Shown here piece by piece: positions 1-6,153 of a stretch of DNA of 6,153 nucleotides. Within the stretch, counting starts at the first letter, position 1; every line of letters begins with the position of its first letter. Under the pieces are notes generated by a model that worked only from the letters and a program-made list of their open reading frames with translations, did no database searches and was not told the DNA's origin. This stretch comes from an uncultured Bacteroidales bacterium. GTDB taxonomy: Bacteria; Bacteroidota; Bacteroidia; Bacteroidales; ML635J-15. The position numbers and the translations under genes were made by a program. The DNA lies in the NCBI GenBank assembly GCA_905233405.1, contig CAJOEG010000105.1, forward strand, positions 1 to 6,153, given 5' to 3'.

Positions 1-1
1 C

Positions 2-439
2 TGCACAGCAAAAGTTCTCCGCGTTGGCGATAGCACAGAGTGCGGAAAGGTTTTCAAAGCCGCACAGGTCGAAGAAGGCGACCCCACTCCTCTTAGCAAG
101 AAACTCGAATGGCTCAGCAAAATAATCACTACTGCCAGTTACATAATCGCAGCACTTATTATCGTGGGACGTCTGGTTGTTTATTTTGTCCAAGGCGATG
201 CCAACTTTACTGAAAACGAAGGCATTATAGCATTTGTAAAGTATGTTCTCGACACAATAATGATTGCTGTTACGCTGATAGTTGTAGCAGTTCCCGAAGG
301 CTTGCCGATGAGCGTAACATTGAGCCTTGCCTTCAGTATGAAGCGACTGATGAAACAGAACACGCTTCCACGCACAATGCACTCATGCGAAACAATGGTT
401 GGAAGGACAAGACCGGCACACTTACGCAAAACCAGATGA
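2..439 (+). pseudogene. Calcium-translocating P-type ATPase (PMCA type), N-terminal piece, 5' end outside window, frameshifted
   Basis: This is the upstream piece of an inner-membrane ATPase that would export Ca2+ from the cytoplasm at the cost of ATP. The reading frame is open from base 2, so the true start lies outside the window. Visible residues 1-30 end the actuator domain (VGDSTECGKVF, then a TPLSKKLEWLSK linker of the PMCA/SERCA type). Residues about 44-64 form TM3, and about 80-102 form TM4 with the ion-binding PEGLP motif at 293-307. The frame continues through the conserved RTMHSCETM (to base 397) and should go on to the phosphorylation site, but it shifts there and ends at TGA 437-439 after an unrelated tail. 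The rest of the protein continues in the next frame (385-2073). The family assignment is firm. Whether the break is a real mutation or an assembly error cannot be decided from this sequence. Confidence 0.85.
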
Positions 440-2073
440 AGATTCACGAAACATTCTTCGAATCGCTTGCCGACCAGAAACTTACCGACGATAAGGCATC
501 TCAACTTCTAGAAGAATGTATTGCAATGGATACCAGCGCCAACCTCGACCTGTCGAATCCAGAGAAAGCAAAGACCGTCGGCAGTCCAACCGAAGGTGCA
601 GTTCTGCTCTGGCTCAACGATTTTGGCATCGACTACCGTACAATCCGCGAAAAGACTGAAATCGTCGATAGGATTCCGTTTACAACTAAGAACAAATATA
701 TGGCAACCGTTGTAAAGTCGAAAGTTGCCGACGGAAACATATTATATGTAATAGGTGCGCCCGACATCATAATGTCGTATTGCAAACTGACAGAAACCGA
801 CAAGGCAAAATACGAAACGAAACTTACTGAATATCAAGACAAAGCGATGCGCACATTAGGTTTTGCATATCTGCCAGTAGCCGATGGTCAAGAAGTTTTC
901 GACAACGGAAAACTTGGTATCAGCAACTTGCAGATGCTTGGTGTGGTTGCAATTTCCGACCCGATTCGTCCCGAAGTGCCAGGTGCAATACGCGAATGCC
1001 TCAATGCAGGAATTTCTGTTAAGATTGTAACAGGTGATGCTCCTGGTACTGCAAAGGAAATCGGTCGTCAACTTGGACTTTGGACAGAAAACGACACCGA
1101 TGCCAACATACTTCTCGGTCAGGACATTGCCGAAATGACTGATGAACAACTAAGTGCCATCATTGCCGACGTTAAGATAATTTCGCGTGCCCGTCCTACC
1201 GACAAGGAACGTGTTGTGAAGGTACTCAAGACTATGGGCAATGTCGCTGCTGTTACAGGCGACGGCACAAACGATGCACCTGCCCTCAATGCTGCCGATG
1301 TTGGTCTGTCAATGGGCGACGGAACTGCCGTTGCAAAGGAAGCCAGCGATATGACAATCCTCGACAACTCGTTCAGTACCATAGCAAACGCCGTGATGTG
1401 GGGTCGTTCGCTGTACAAGAACATTCAGCGATTCATAATGTTCCAGATGACAATAAACGTTGCAGCCTGCCTTATCGTACTGGTCGGCGCATTCCTCGGA
1501 ACAGAATCGCCGCTTACCGTAACGCAAATGCTCTGGGTAAACTTGATTATGGACACATTTGCAGCATTGGCACTCGCCTCTCTCCCACCCTCAAAGTCGG
1601 TGATGAAGGACAAGCCACGCAAAGTAACCGACCCAATCATAAGCAAGCAGATGGCAGGAAGAATTTTCGGCATTGGCGGACTTTTCTTTGTCATACTGCT
1701 CGGACTGTTGCTCTGGTTCCAGCATTCTGATATAGATTTGCTCAGCGAAATAAGTTTTGTATTTGGTCAATTTGCCGAACTTACACCAAAGGAATTAAGT
1801 TTGTTCTTCACTATTTTCGTAATGCTCCAGTTCTGGAATATGTTCAACGCCAAGGCATTTATGACTGGCAAGTCGGCATTCGCAGGACTACTGTCGTGCA
1901 AATGGTTCCTTATTATTGCCTTGGTAATATTCTTCGGTCAAATCCTGATTGTTGAAGTTGGCGGACAAATGTTCAACGTTTGCCACCTCGAACTTCTCGA
2001 CTGGCTAATAATTATAGGTGCGACATCGGTTGTGCTGTGGATTGGAGAAATAGTACGATTGATAAAGAAATAA
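385..2073 (+). CDS. Calcium-translocating P-type ATPase (PMCA type), C-terminal piece carrying the catalytic domains and TM5-TM10
   Basis: This frame holds the phosphorylation, nucleotide-binding and C-terminal membrane domains of the same pump. Numbered from ATG 385, the phosphorylated Asp is residue 8 in DKTGTLT (codon 406-408). GSPTEGA is at 66-70, an IPFTTKNKYMA segment that should contact ATP lies near 100, DPIRPE starts at 192, KIVTGD ends at 218, and the hinge TGDGTNDAP is at 291-299. The TM6 segment MLWVNLIMDT, with N386 and D390, is the calcium-site signature of PMCA-type pumps, and several hydrophobic segments follow to the end. The last residues are short (VRLIKK), so there is no calmodulin-binding tail. 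ATG 385 is probably not a real start: it overlaps the upstream frame, has no ribosome site, and its first seven residues (MRNNGWK) match out-of-frame reading of the CETM codons. The intact gene would read through from base 2. The CapA-type gene starts 23 bases after the stop. Confidence 0.88.
   Translation: MRNNGWKDKTGTLTQNQMKIHETFFESLADQKLTDDKASQLLEECIAMDTSANLDLSNPEKAKTVGSPTEGAVLLWLNDFGIDYRTIREKTEIVDRIPFTTKNKYMATVVKSKVADGNILYVIGAPDIIMSYCKLTETDKAKYETKLTEYQDKAMRTLGFAYLPVADGQEVFDNGKLGISNLQMLGVVAISDPIRPEVPGAIRECLNAGISVKIVTGDAPGTAKEIGRQLGLWTENDTDANILLGQDIAEMTDEQLSAIIADVKIISRARPTDKERVVKVLKTMGNVAAVTGDGTNDAPALNAADVGLSMGDGTAVAKEASDMTILDNSFSTIANAVMWGRSLYKNIQRFIMFQMTINVAACLIVLVGAFLGTESPLTVTQMLWVNLIMDTFAALALASLPPSKSVMKDKPRKVTDPIISKQMAGRIFGIGGLFFVILLGLLLWFQHSDIDLLSEISFVFGQFAELTPKELSLFFTIFVMLQFWNMFNAKAFMTGKSAFAGLLSCKWFLIIALVIFFGQILIVEVGGQMFNVCHLELLDWLIIIGATSVVLWIGEIVRLIKK
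395..408 (+). other. Frameshift / probable 16-base deletion immediately before the catalytic DKTGT
   Basis: The upstream frame reads CETM up to base 397, and the downstream frame starts DKTGT at base 406, leaving only eight bases (398-405) between them. Pumps of this family normally have eight residues here, of the form G-x-x-T-V-I-C-T, which is 24 bases. The shortfall is 16 bases, which gives the observed shift by one frame. The motifs on both sides are intact, so the lesion is small and local. Confidence 0.8.
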
Positions 2074-2096
2074 CTTACAACCCCATATTCACTGAA

Positions 2097-3128
2097 ATGC
2101 ACAAAATAATACTGACAATTACTGCAATTGCAACAATTGCATTGAATGTTTATTCGCAGCGCAACGACACTATCACAGTCGTTGCCGTAGGCGATATAAT
2201 GTACGGTTCCATCTTTCCCGACAGAAGTTACCTGCCACCAAACGAAAACTACACTGGTTTCCTCGACGAAGTTAAGCCATATTTCAACGGTGATATAGTA
2301 TTCTGCAATATGGAAGGCGTTCTTGCCGACACTCTTGTCCCTGAATGCTGTCCGTTCTGCTTCGGAATGCCGTCGGTATTTGCCAATGGATACAAGGAAG
2401 CGGGATTTAACCTAATCAGCGTAGGCAACAACCACGCAAACGACTTCCGTCAGTACGGCAGAGAAAATACTGCAAAAATCCTTGACAAGATGGGATTCAA
2501 CTGGGCTGGCTATGCAACAAAACCGTCGTGTACATTCACAATCAATGGCGTAAAATATGGTTTCTGTGCCTTCTCGCCCAACACTGCAATTGCCTACCTT
2601 CACGACAAACAACAGGTTGCCAACACAATAAAGGCTCTCCGCCAAACCTGTGACATCGTCATCGTCTCGATGCACTGCGGCGGCGAAGGCAAAAAGTACA
2701 GACATCTCACCCGTCAAGACGACTACTACATCGAGCAGAACCGTGGCAACGCCTATCAGTTTGCTCACGATGCAATCGACAATGGCGCCGACATTGTTCT
2801 CGGACACGGACCTCACGTAACACGTGCAATCGAAATCTACAAAGGAAAATTCATTGCATATAGCATGGGCAACTTCTTTACTTACAATACTATAAACATA
2901 AACGACGAAATGGGTCTCGCTCCTATTTTCCGTTTTAAGGTAAGTGCTAGAACAGGAAATTTCATCAGTGGCGAAATAATATCGACCTACCAGAGCAAAC
3001 CGAACAAAGGTCCACACATCGACCCGCAAAAGCGCGTTCTGAAAATCATACAGGAACTTACTGCTGCCGACATCTACGACAATTTGCCTAGAATTTCAAA
3101 CGACGGTAAGGTTCTTCCACCCCAATAA
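2097..3128 (+). CDS. Exported CapA/PGA_cap family protein (metallophosphoesterase-like fold)
   Basis: Predicted 343-residue protein of the CapA family, which shares the fold of calcineurin-like phosphoesterases; CapA itself takes part in poly-gamma-glutamate capsule synthesis, but most homologues have no assigned substrate. Residues 1-20 are a signal peptide, with a likely cut after VYS-Q; no lipobox Cys is seen. Family motifs appear in order: VAVGDIM (29-35), CNMEG (70-74), GNNHANDF (110-117), SMHCGGE (191-197), GHGPHV (236-241) and YSMGNF (255-260). The Asp, Asn and His residues in them are the expected metal or active-site ligands. HCG replaces the more usual HWG. A cysteine cluster (CCPFC, 84-88) lies between the second and third motifs. 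The start was placed at ATG 2097 because the longer frame from 1980 lies inside the ATPase gene and would bury the signal peptide. No Shine-Dalgarno is visible. The 23-base gap to the ATPase suggests co-transcription. No capsule genes are nearby, so a capsule role is not supported. Confidence 0.85.
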   Translation: MHKIILTITAIATIALNVYSQRNDTITVVAVGDIMYGSIFPDRSYLPPNENYTGFLDEVKPYFNGDIVFCNMEGVLADTLVPECCPFCFGMPSVFANGYKEAGFNLISVGNNHANDFRQYGRENTAKILDKMGFNWAGYATKPSCTFTINGVKYGFCAFSPNTAIAYLHDKQQVANTIKALRQTCDIVIVSMHCGGEGKKYRHLTRQDDYYIEQNRGNAYQFAHDAIDNGADIVLGHGPHVTRAIEIYKGKFIAYSMGNFFTYNTININDEMGLAPIFRFKVSARTGNFISGEIISTYQSKPNKGPHIDPQKRVLKIIQELTAADIYDNLPRISNDGKVLPPQ

Positions 3129-3290
3129 GCTTTGTTCTAAATTCAAGTTTAAGGTTCAATTGATTGAGGACTCGAAGATTTGAGATACAAAGGATTTAGC
3201 GTAATAAACCAACATTTTTTCATAATTACAACACACTAACAACCAACACAATACAAAACAAACAACATTTTTCCAAAAAATCCTTGCTCA
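3129..3290. other. AT-rich spacer between the CapA-type gene and the repeat array
   Basis: I see no coding potential and no clear hairpin-plus-T-run terminator after the CapA-type stop. The stretch is A/T-rich and low in complexity. It contains two similar short runs (CAACATTTTTT near 3208 and CAACATTTTTC near 3263) and a distant inverted pair, AAGGATT near 3190 and AATCCTT near 3279. None is strong enough for a functional call. Confidence 0.5.
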
Positions 3291-3375
3291 AAACTTTAGA
3301 TTTTTACTACCTTTAACTTTGGATTTTTACCAGTATAAACTTTAATTTTTACCAATATAAACTTTAGATTTTTAC
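3291..3375 (+). repeat. Four tandem 22-23 base repeats abutting the AAA ATPase start codon
   Basis: The core AAACTTTAGATTTTTAC occurs at 3291-3307 and 3359-3375. Variant copies are at 3314-3330 (TAACTTTGGATTTTTAC) and 3337-3352 (AAACTTTAATTTTTAC, one base shorter). The unit starts are spaced 23, 23 and 22 bases apart, about two helical turns, so all copies face the same side of the DNA. The linkers after copies 2 and 3 are CAGTAT and CAATAT. After copy 4 the same position reads TATGAG, which contains the ATG of the next gene. Possible roles are a multi-site operator, a set of promoter boxes, or a recombination-prone expression switch. The repeat itself is certain; its role is inferred. Confidence 0.9.
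3314..3321 (+). promoter_or_regulatory. Possible Bacteroidetes -7 box (TAACTTTG) inside repeat copy 2
   Basis: TAACTTTG fits the Bacteroidetes primary sigma -7 consensus TAnnTTTG. It would put transcription start near 3328 and give a leader of about 50 bases before ATG 3377. No good TTTG box is found at the usual -33 spacing. The other repeat copies have the related AAACTTTA, so this may be chance similarity within the repeat. Confidence 0.3.
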
Positions 3376-3376
3376 T

Positions 3377-4549
3377 ATGAGTACAAATAGGACGGCTAAA
3401 GAAACATTGCTAAGATTGGCATCGCAGTTTCCGGTTGTTACAATCACAGGACCTCGCCAGAGTGGAAAAACGACTTTGGCAAAAATGACTTTTCCAGATA
3501 AAAAATACATCTCATTTGACGACAAGTCGATGAGAGAACTGGCAACTTCAAACCCAAAGGATTTCCTAATGGCTTTTCCTGATGGTGCAATTATCGACGA
3601 AGCACAGAAAGTACCCGAAATCTTTGATGCTGTAAAGTATTATGTTGACAATAAAGAATATGTCCCCGGAAAATACATTCTTACAGGTTCGAGCCAGTTC
3701 CGACTGAAGGGAAACATAACGGATTCGCTGGCTGGCCGTGTGGCATCCTTAAAACTTATGCCATTCTCGATTAAGGAACTAAACAGCGACAACCTGCTTG
3801 GCGACAACGCCTACGATACAATATTCAAAGGTTTTTACCCGCCGCTGTACGACCCGCAGAAACACTTCATTGCTTCCGACTGGTTCGAAAATTATATCGA
3901 CACCTATTTGGATATGGATGTCAAGAACCTTATAAATCCATCCAACCTGTCATCTTTCAAAAAATTCATACAGCTGTCGGCCACATACAGCGGACATATG
4001 GTGTCGATGGATAAGATTTCCAAAGTCATAGGCGTATCGGCACCGACAATAAAACAGTGGTTTTCAATTCTCGAATCCTCATTCATAATACATTTCCTTG
4101 AACCGGAAACAAATAGCCTCGGCAAGTCGTTAGTAAAAACTCCCAAAATGTATTTTGTCGATTCGGGACTTCTATGCCATCTTTTAAGAATTGAAAGCAA
4201 GGAAGAACTATTGCTCAGTCCGTACAAAGGTGCTGTTGTTGAGACATTTGCACTTTCCGAACTGCTCAAGAACCGACTGAACATTGGCAAAAAAGCAAAC
4301 CTTACATACTTCAGAGACCGAAAGGGATTCGAAGTTGACATTATTGCCGACTGGAAACACAATTTTGCCATCGAAATAAAAAGTTCTGCTGATGCGGAAA
4401 GCAAGTTGTCTGAAAGTGTACGCGAATATCTTGAACTACGAGAAGACAGCAACTGCAAAGGCTCAGTTTTCTACCTCGGCGACCTCACCTGCGAAATCAA
4501 CGGCATAAAATATATCTCGTGGAAGGACTGGTGCAAGGTGGAAGAGTGA
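3377..4549 (+). CDS. AAA-family ATPase with DUF4143 C-terminal domain
   Basis: Predicted 390-residue cytoplasmic protein of the large AAA-14/DUF4143 family, common and patchily distributed in Bacteroidetes and other anaerobes; its cellular role is not established. The N-terminal ATPase domain has Walker A GPRQSGKT (25-32), Walker B AIIDEAQ (71-77), a sensor-1-like LTGSSQF (102-108) and SLAGR (117-121), whose Arg may act in trans. Around 205-245 a winged-helix-like segment is suggested (KISKVIGVSAPTIKQWF). The C-terminal DUF4143 region carries EVD (319-321) and EIK (333-335), matching the D...ExK core of PD-(D/E)xK nuclease folds. The start at 3377 is supported by an in-frame TAG at 3365-3367, just upstream. 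No Shine-Dalgarno is visible; repeats fill the upstream region. Length is normal for the family and the frame is intact. No toxin, antitoxin or restriction partner is adjacent, so a defence role is not shown by context. Confidence 0.9.
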   Translation: MSTNRTAKETLLRLASQFPVVTITGPRQSGKTTLAKMTFPDKKYISFDDKSMRELATSNPKDFLMAFPDGAIIDEAQKVPEIFDAVKYYVDNKEYVPGKYILTGSSQFRLKGNITDSLAGRVASLKLMPFSIKELNSDNLLGDNAYDTIFKGFYPPLYDPQKHFIASDWFENYIDTYLDMDVKNLINPSNLSSFKKFIQLSATYSGHMVSMDKISKVIGVSAPTIKQWFSILESSFIIHFLEPETNSLGKSLVKTPKMYFVDSGLLCHLLRIESKEELLLSPYKGAVVETFALSELLKNRLNIGKKANLTYFRDRKGFEVDIIADWKHNFAIEIKSSADAESKLSESVREYLELREDSNCKGSVFYLGDLTCEINGIKYISWKDWCKVEE

Positions 4550-4637
4550 AAAAAGGAAATTATATACTACTTGACTAAATTTTGCCACGCTTCTGTCATT
4601 ACTCGCAAGCTTCGTGCGCTAAAGGGTCCGCAAGTTA

Positions 4638-4678
4638 GAACAATAACGCGATACGGAACGGAGAGCGTAATATTGTTC
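4638..4678. repeat. Bulged hairpin 1 in the convergent spacer
   Basis: GAACAATA (4638-4645) pairs with TATTGTTC (4671-4678), and ACGC (4646-4649) pairs with GCGT (4665-4668). A two-base AA bulge (4669-4670) lies on the right arm and the loop is 15 bases (4650-4664). That gives 12 base pairs in total. There is no T-run on either side, so it is not a standard intrinsic terminator. Confidence 0.7.
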
Positions 4679-4681
4679 AAC

Positions 4682-4728
4682 TGTGCGGAATCTCCTAGCG
4701 ATACTCTATTAAAAGGAGATTCCGTACA
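4682..4728. repeat. Strong 15-bp hairpin 2 in the convergent spacer
   Basis: CGGAATCTCCT (4686-4696) and AGGAGATTCCG (4714-4724) are perfect reverse complements. The stem extends outward through one G-T wobble (4685/4725) and three more pairs to 4682/4728. The loop is 17 bases (4697-4713). It lies between convergent gene ends and might slow transcription from either side, but no T-run follows in either direction, so a terminator call would be weak. Confidence 0.8.
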
Positions 4729-4815
4729 AACAGGCTCACACGACACGTTCCTTAGTCGGTTCGCTTTGTTTTACGGAATGACGATTCATTTTTAGCGGAC
4801 AATACTAACTTTCAA

Positions 4816-6153
4816 CTATTTCACAAAAATCAACTGCATACCGATTTCCAGCTTCATAAAGTCCTTGTAAGTTCCTGGATACAGTGACGGATTGAGCAAA
4901 TCGGAAATCCTAAGTTTTGCATACACCGAAACAATATCGTAGGTTATTGCAGTCTTTACACCCCACTGGAACGGATTGATAAAGTCGTAATTCTTCTTTA
5001 CGATTTTTGAAGTTCTGTAATTATCGGTATTATCTGCTTGCCAAACTTGAACATAACGGTCTTCGAAATTCCACATTCCGAAAACACCCAAATCCCAAGT
5101 AAATCCATTGTGCATTAGTCCGCCATGCGCAAGTGTAACTCTCTGGATCAGTTCCATATTCAAATTTGAAGTACGGAATCTTTCACGAAGCAAACTTGGT
5201 GCGCCAGGAACCGCTGACGAAGCATAACTATTTCCATCAAGTGAAATTCCTCTATAGTCGTCAAATCCAATTCCCGCACCAGCAACAAGATGATAGCGCT
5301 TGCATGCATCCCACTGCACTCCGACCAAAGCAGAGAAAGCCGTCTTCTGCTTGTTGGTCGTGCCTTCGAAAGTCTTAGCGCCTGCAAAACCTGCATTCAT
5401 CTGCAATAGCAAATGATGTCTATTCGGCTTGCCAAATTCCCGTTTGCTCTGGTTCTCATTTCTAGACATTATCTTTGTCGCACCAGCCAGTTTTACCGCT
5501 GGCGTACGCGAAGAATCTTCTTTTTTATCACCTTTGCCCTCATTCTTGAACGAGCCAACATATCCGTGATAATACACATTTACCGTAAAATTGGAATACA
5601 AATCCATATTGCTTATGGAAATCACGGGTTCACCTTTGGCATCAAGATGTTCGTACGAATGCAATCTTCCATCCTCACGCATAAGGTTGTAGAATATCTC
5701 TGTATTTTCAGAAAACGGATGGCATTTAATTTTCAATACATTGTCAACCTTTTCGAACTCGAAAGTAGGTTCTGCAGCAGCCTTTGGTCCATCGACAAAA
5801 TAACCAGCCTGCGGAACGCCATATCCAAGCGCATAGTCGAAATACGGATAAATATCGCCCGACTTTTCGATTTCTTCCAACATCTGCATTGCGTTAAGGT
5901 CGCGCTTTGTCTGCCATGCACAGGCGGCAAAACCTGCCACCAACGGACACGAGAACGATGTTCCGTAAGCCATTGTCATCCCTCCCTTGGGCTTGGCGAC
6001 ATTTGCATGACCGAAAGCAACAACATTCGGCTTGCGACGACCATCGGCAGTAGGTCCATAGGAGGAAAAGTCAATGTGACGGTACTTGTCAAGAGAATCC
6101 TCTATTCCGCCAACTGCAAGCACACTGTCGGCATCGGCAGGCGTAATAAGAAC
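4816..6153 (-). CDS. Subtilisin-like (S8) serine protease with C-terminal outer-membrane beta-barrel-like domain, 5' end outside window
   Basis: The frame is open to the window edge (445 visible codons, numbered from 6153), so the N-terminus with the catalytic Asp and His is missing. Residues 1-115 end an S8 catalytic domain: ITPADADSVLAVGGI, FSSYGPTADGRRKP, then GTSFSCPLVAG with the nucleophile Ser at residue 66 (codon 5958-5956). Residues about 128-202 look like a beta-sandwich (Fn3/Ig-like) domain. A polar, charged linker (about 203-245) follows. Residues 246-445 read as about eight amphipathic strands, starting HHLLLQMNAGFAGA and including FSALVGVQWDA, YHLVAGAGIGF, WDLGVFGMWNF, VYAKLRISDLLN and a final MKLEIGMQLIFVK. 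This resembles the OmpB-brl barrels of Bacteroidetes. No type IX secretion C-terminal domain is seen. The GTG at 6123 lies within the protease domain and is not the real start. The protease call is firm; the barrel is inferred from strand pattern. Confidence 0.82.
   Translation of the reverse strand, partial: VLITPADADSVLAVGGIEDSLDKYRHIDFSSYGPTADGRRKPNVVAFGHANVAKPKGGMTMAYGTSFSCPLVAGFAACAWQTKRDLNAMQMLEEIEKSGDIYPYFDYALGYGVPQAGYFVDGPKAAAEPTFEFEKVDNVLKIKCHPFSENTEIFYNLMREDGRLHSYEHLDAKGEPVISISNMDLYSNFTVNVYYHGYVGSFKNEGKGDKKEDSSRTPAVKLAGATKIMSRNENQSKREFGKPNRHHLLLQMNAGFAGAKTFEGTTNKQKTAFSALVGVQWDACKRYHLVAGAGIGFDDYRGISLDGNSYASSAVPGAPSLLRERFRTSNLNMELIQRVTLAHGGLMHNGFTWDLGVFGMWNFEDRYVQVWQADNTDNYRTSKIVKKNYDFINPFQWGVKTAITYDIVSVYAKLRISDLLNPSLYPGTYKDFMKLEIGMQLIFVK

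Larger units (their letters stand above)
4571..4800. repeat. Palindrome-rich intergenic element, probably a degraded dispersed repeat
   Basis: This convergent spacer is far more structured than chance would suggest. CGCTAAA (4617-4623) is mirrored by TTTAGCG (4791-4797), and GTCCGC (4626-4631) by GCGGAC (4795-4800). Between them lie two hairpins (4638-4678 and 4682-4728). A further copy of the inverted arm, TACGGAAT (4772-4779), can pair with ATTCCGTA (4719-4726) instead. GCGATAC occurs at the loop-side edge of the first hairpin (4648-4654) and in the loop of the second (4698-4704). The left end TTGCCACGCTTC followed by GTCATT, and the right end CGGAATGACG, resemble REP/BIME-like intergenic repeats known from many bacteria. 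That resemblance is from memory. The region lies between gene ends, where such elements usually sit. Confidence 0.55.

Noticed and set aside
385..439. Programmed frameshift or deliberate split of the calcium pump
   Set aside because: There is no slippery run or stimulatory hairpin at the junction. Shifting frame here would still leave out several conserved residues before DKTGT, so a deletion is the simpler reading.
1980..2096. Longer N-terminus for the CapA-type protein
   Set aside because: These bases overlap the end of the ATPase gene in another frame and would add an unrelated polar extension ahead of a clear signal peptide at 2097.
2412..3029. A 205-codon minus-strand open frame opposite the CapA-type gene
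   Set aside because: It is a shadow of the real gene: low-complexity, rich in Val and Cys, no motif, and antisense to a well-supported conserved protein.
3291..3375. CRISPR array
   Set aside because: The repeats are only 16-17 bases with 5-7 base linkers, so there is no room for spacers, and no cas genes are present.
3904..4458. A 184-codon minus-strand open frame opposite the AAA ATPase gene
   Set aside because: It is Ser- and Leu-rich antisense reading of a conserved gene, with no recognisable domain.
4571..4795. A 74-codon plus-strand open frame starting with TTG
   Set aside because: It lies entirely within the palindromic region, covers both hairpins, has no recognisable domain or ribosome site, and is better explained as chance reading of a repeat element.
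5951..5970. Unusual Cys two residues after the residue following the catalytic Ser (GTSFSCP)
   Set aside because: As far as I recall, GTSFSCP and GTSFSSP are common forms of this motif in Bacteroidetes subtilases, so this is ordinary.

Overview
This window looks like a chromosomal fragment from a Bacteroidetes (probably Bacteroidales) bacterium, perhaps uncultured. The evidence is the gene content: a PMCA-type calcium ATPase, a CapA-family exported protein, an AAA ATPase with a DUF4143 C-terminus, and a subtilase of the FSSYGPTADGR / GTSFSCP type joined to a small outer-membrane barrel. Recognisable Shine-Dalgarno sites are also absent before the starts, and one TAnnTTTG promoter-like box is present. 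No database search was possible, so the taxonomy is an inference.

Layout. From 2 to 2073 (+) lies the larger part of a calcium-translocating P-type ATPase gene whose 5' end is outside the window. It is broken by a frameshift just before the catalytic DKTGT motif: about 16 bases seem to be missing near 398-405, which removes the conserved residues between CETM and DKTGT. After a 23-base gap, 2097-3128 (+) encodes a secreted CapA/PGA_cap-type protein, probably in the same transcription unit. A 248-base AT-rich spacer follows. It ends in four tandem copies of a 22-23 base repeat that run right up to the start codon of the AAA/DUF4143 ATPase gene (3377-4549, +). The convergent spacer 4550-4815 is unusually rich in inverted repeats and looks like a degraded dispersed intergenic repeat rather than a gene. 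From 4816 to the window end on the minus strand is the 3' part of a gene for a subtilisin-like serine protease whose C-terminus looks like an 8-stranded outer-membrane beta-barrel.

The genes do not form an obvious single pathway. The ATPase and CapA genes may be co-transcribed. The AAA/DUF4143 gene sits as a separate unit behind its own repeat array, and the protease gene converges on it from the other side. The points most worth a second look are the protease-barrel fusion, the repeat array abutting the ATPase start codon, the nested palindromes at 4617-4800, and the lesion in the calcium pump gene.
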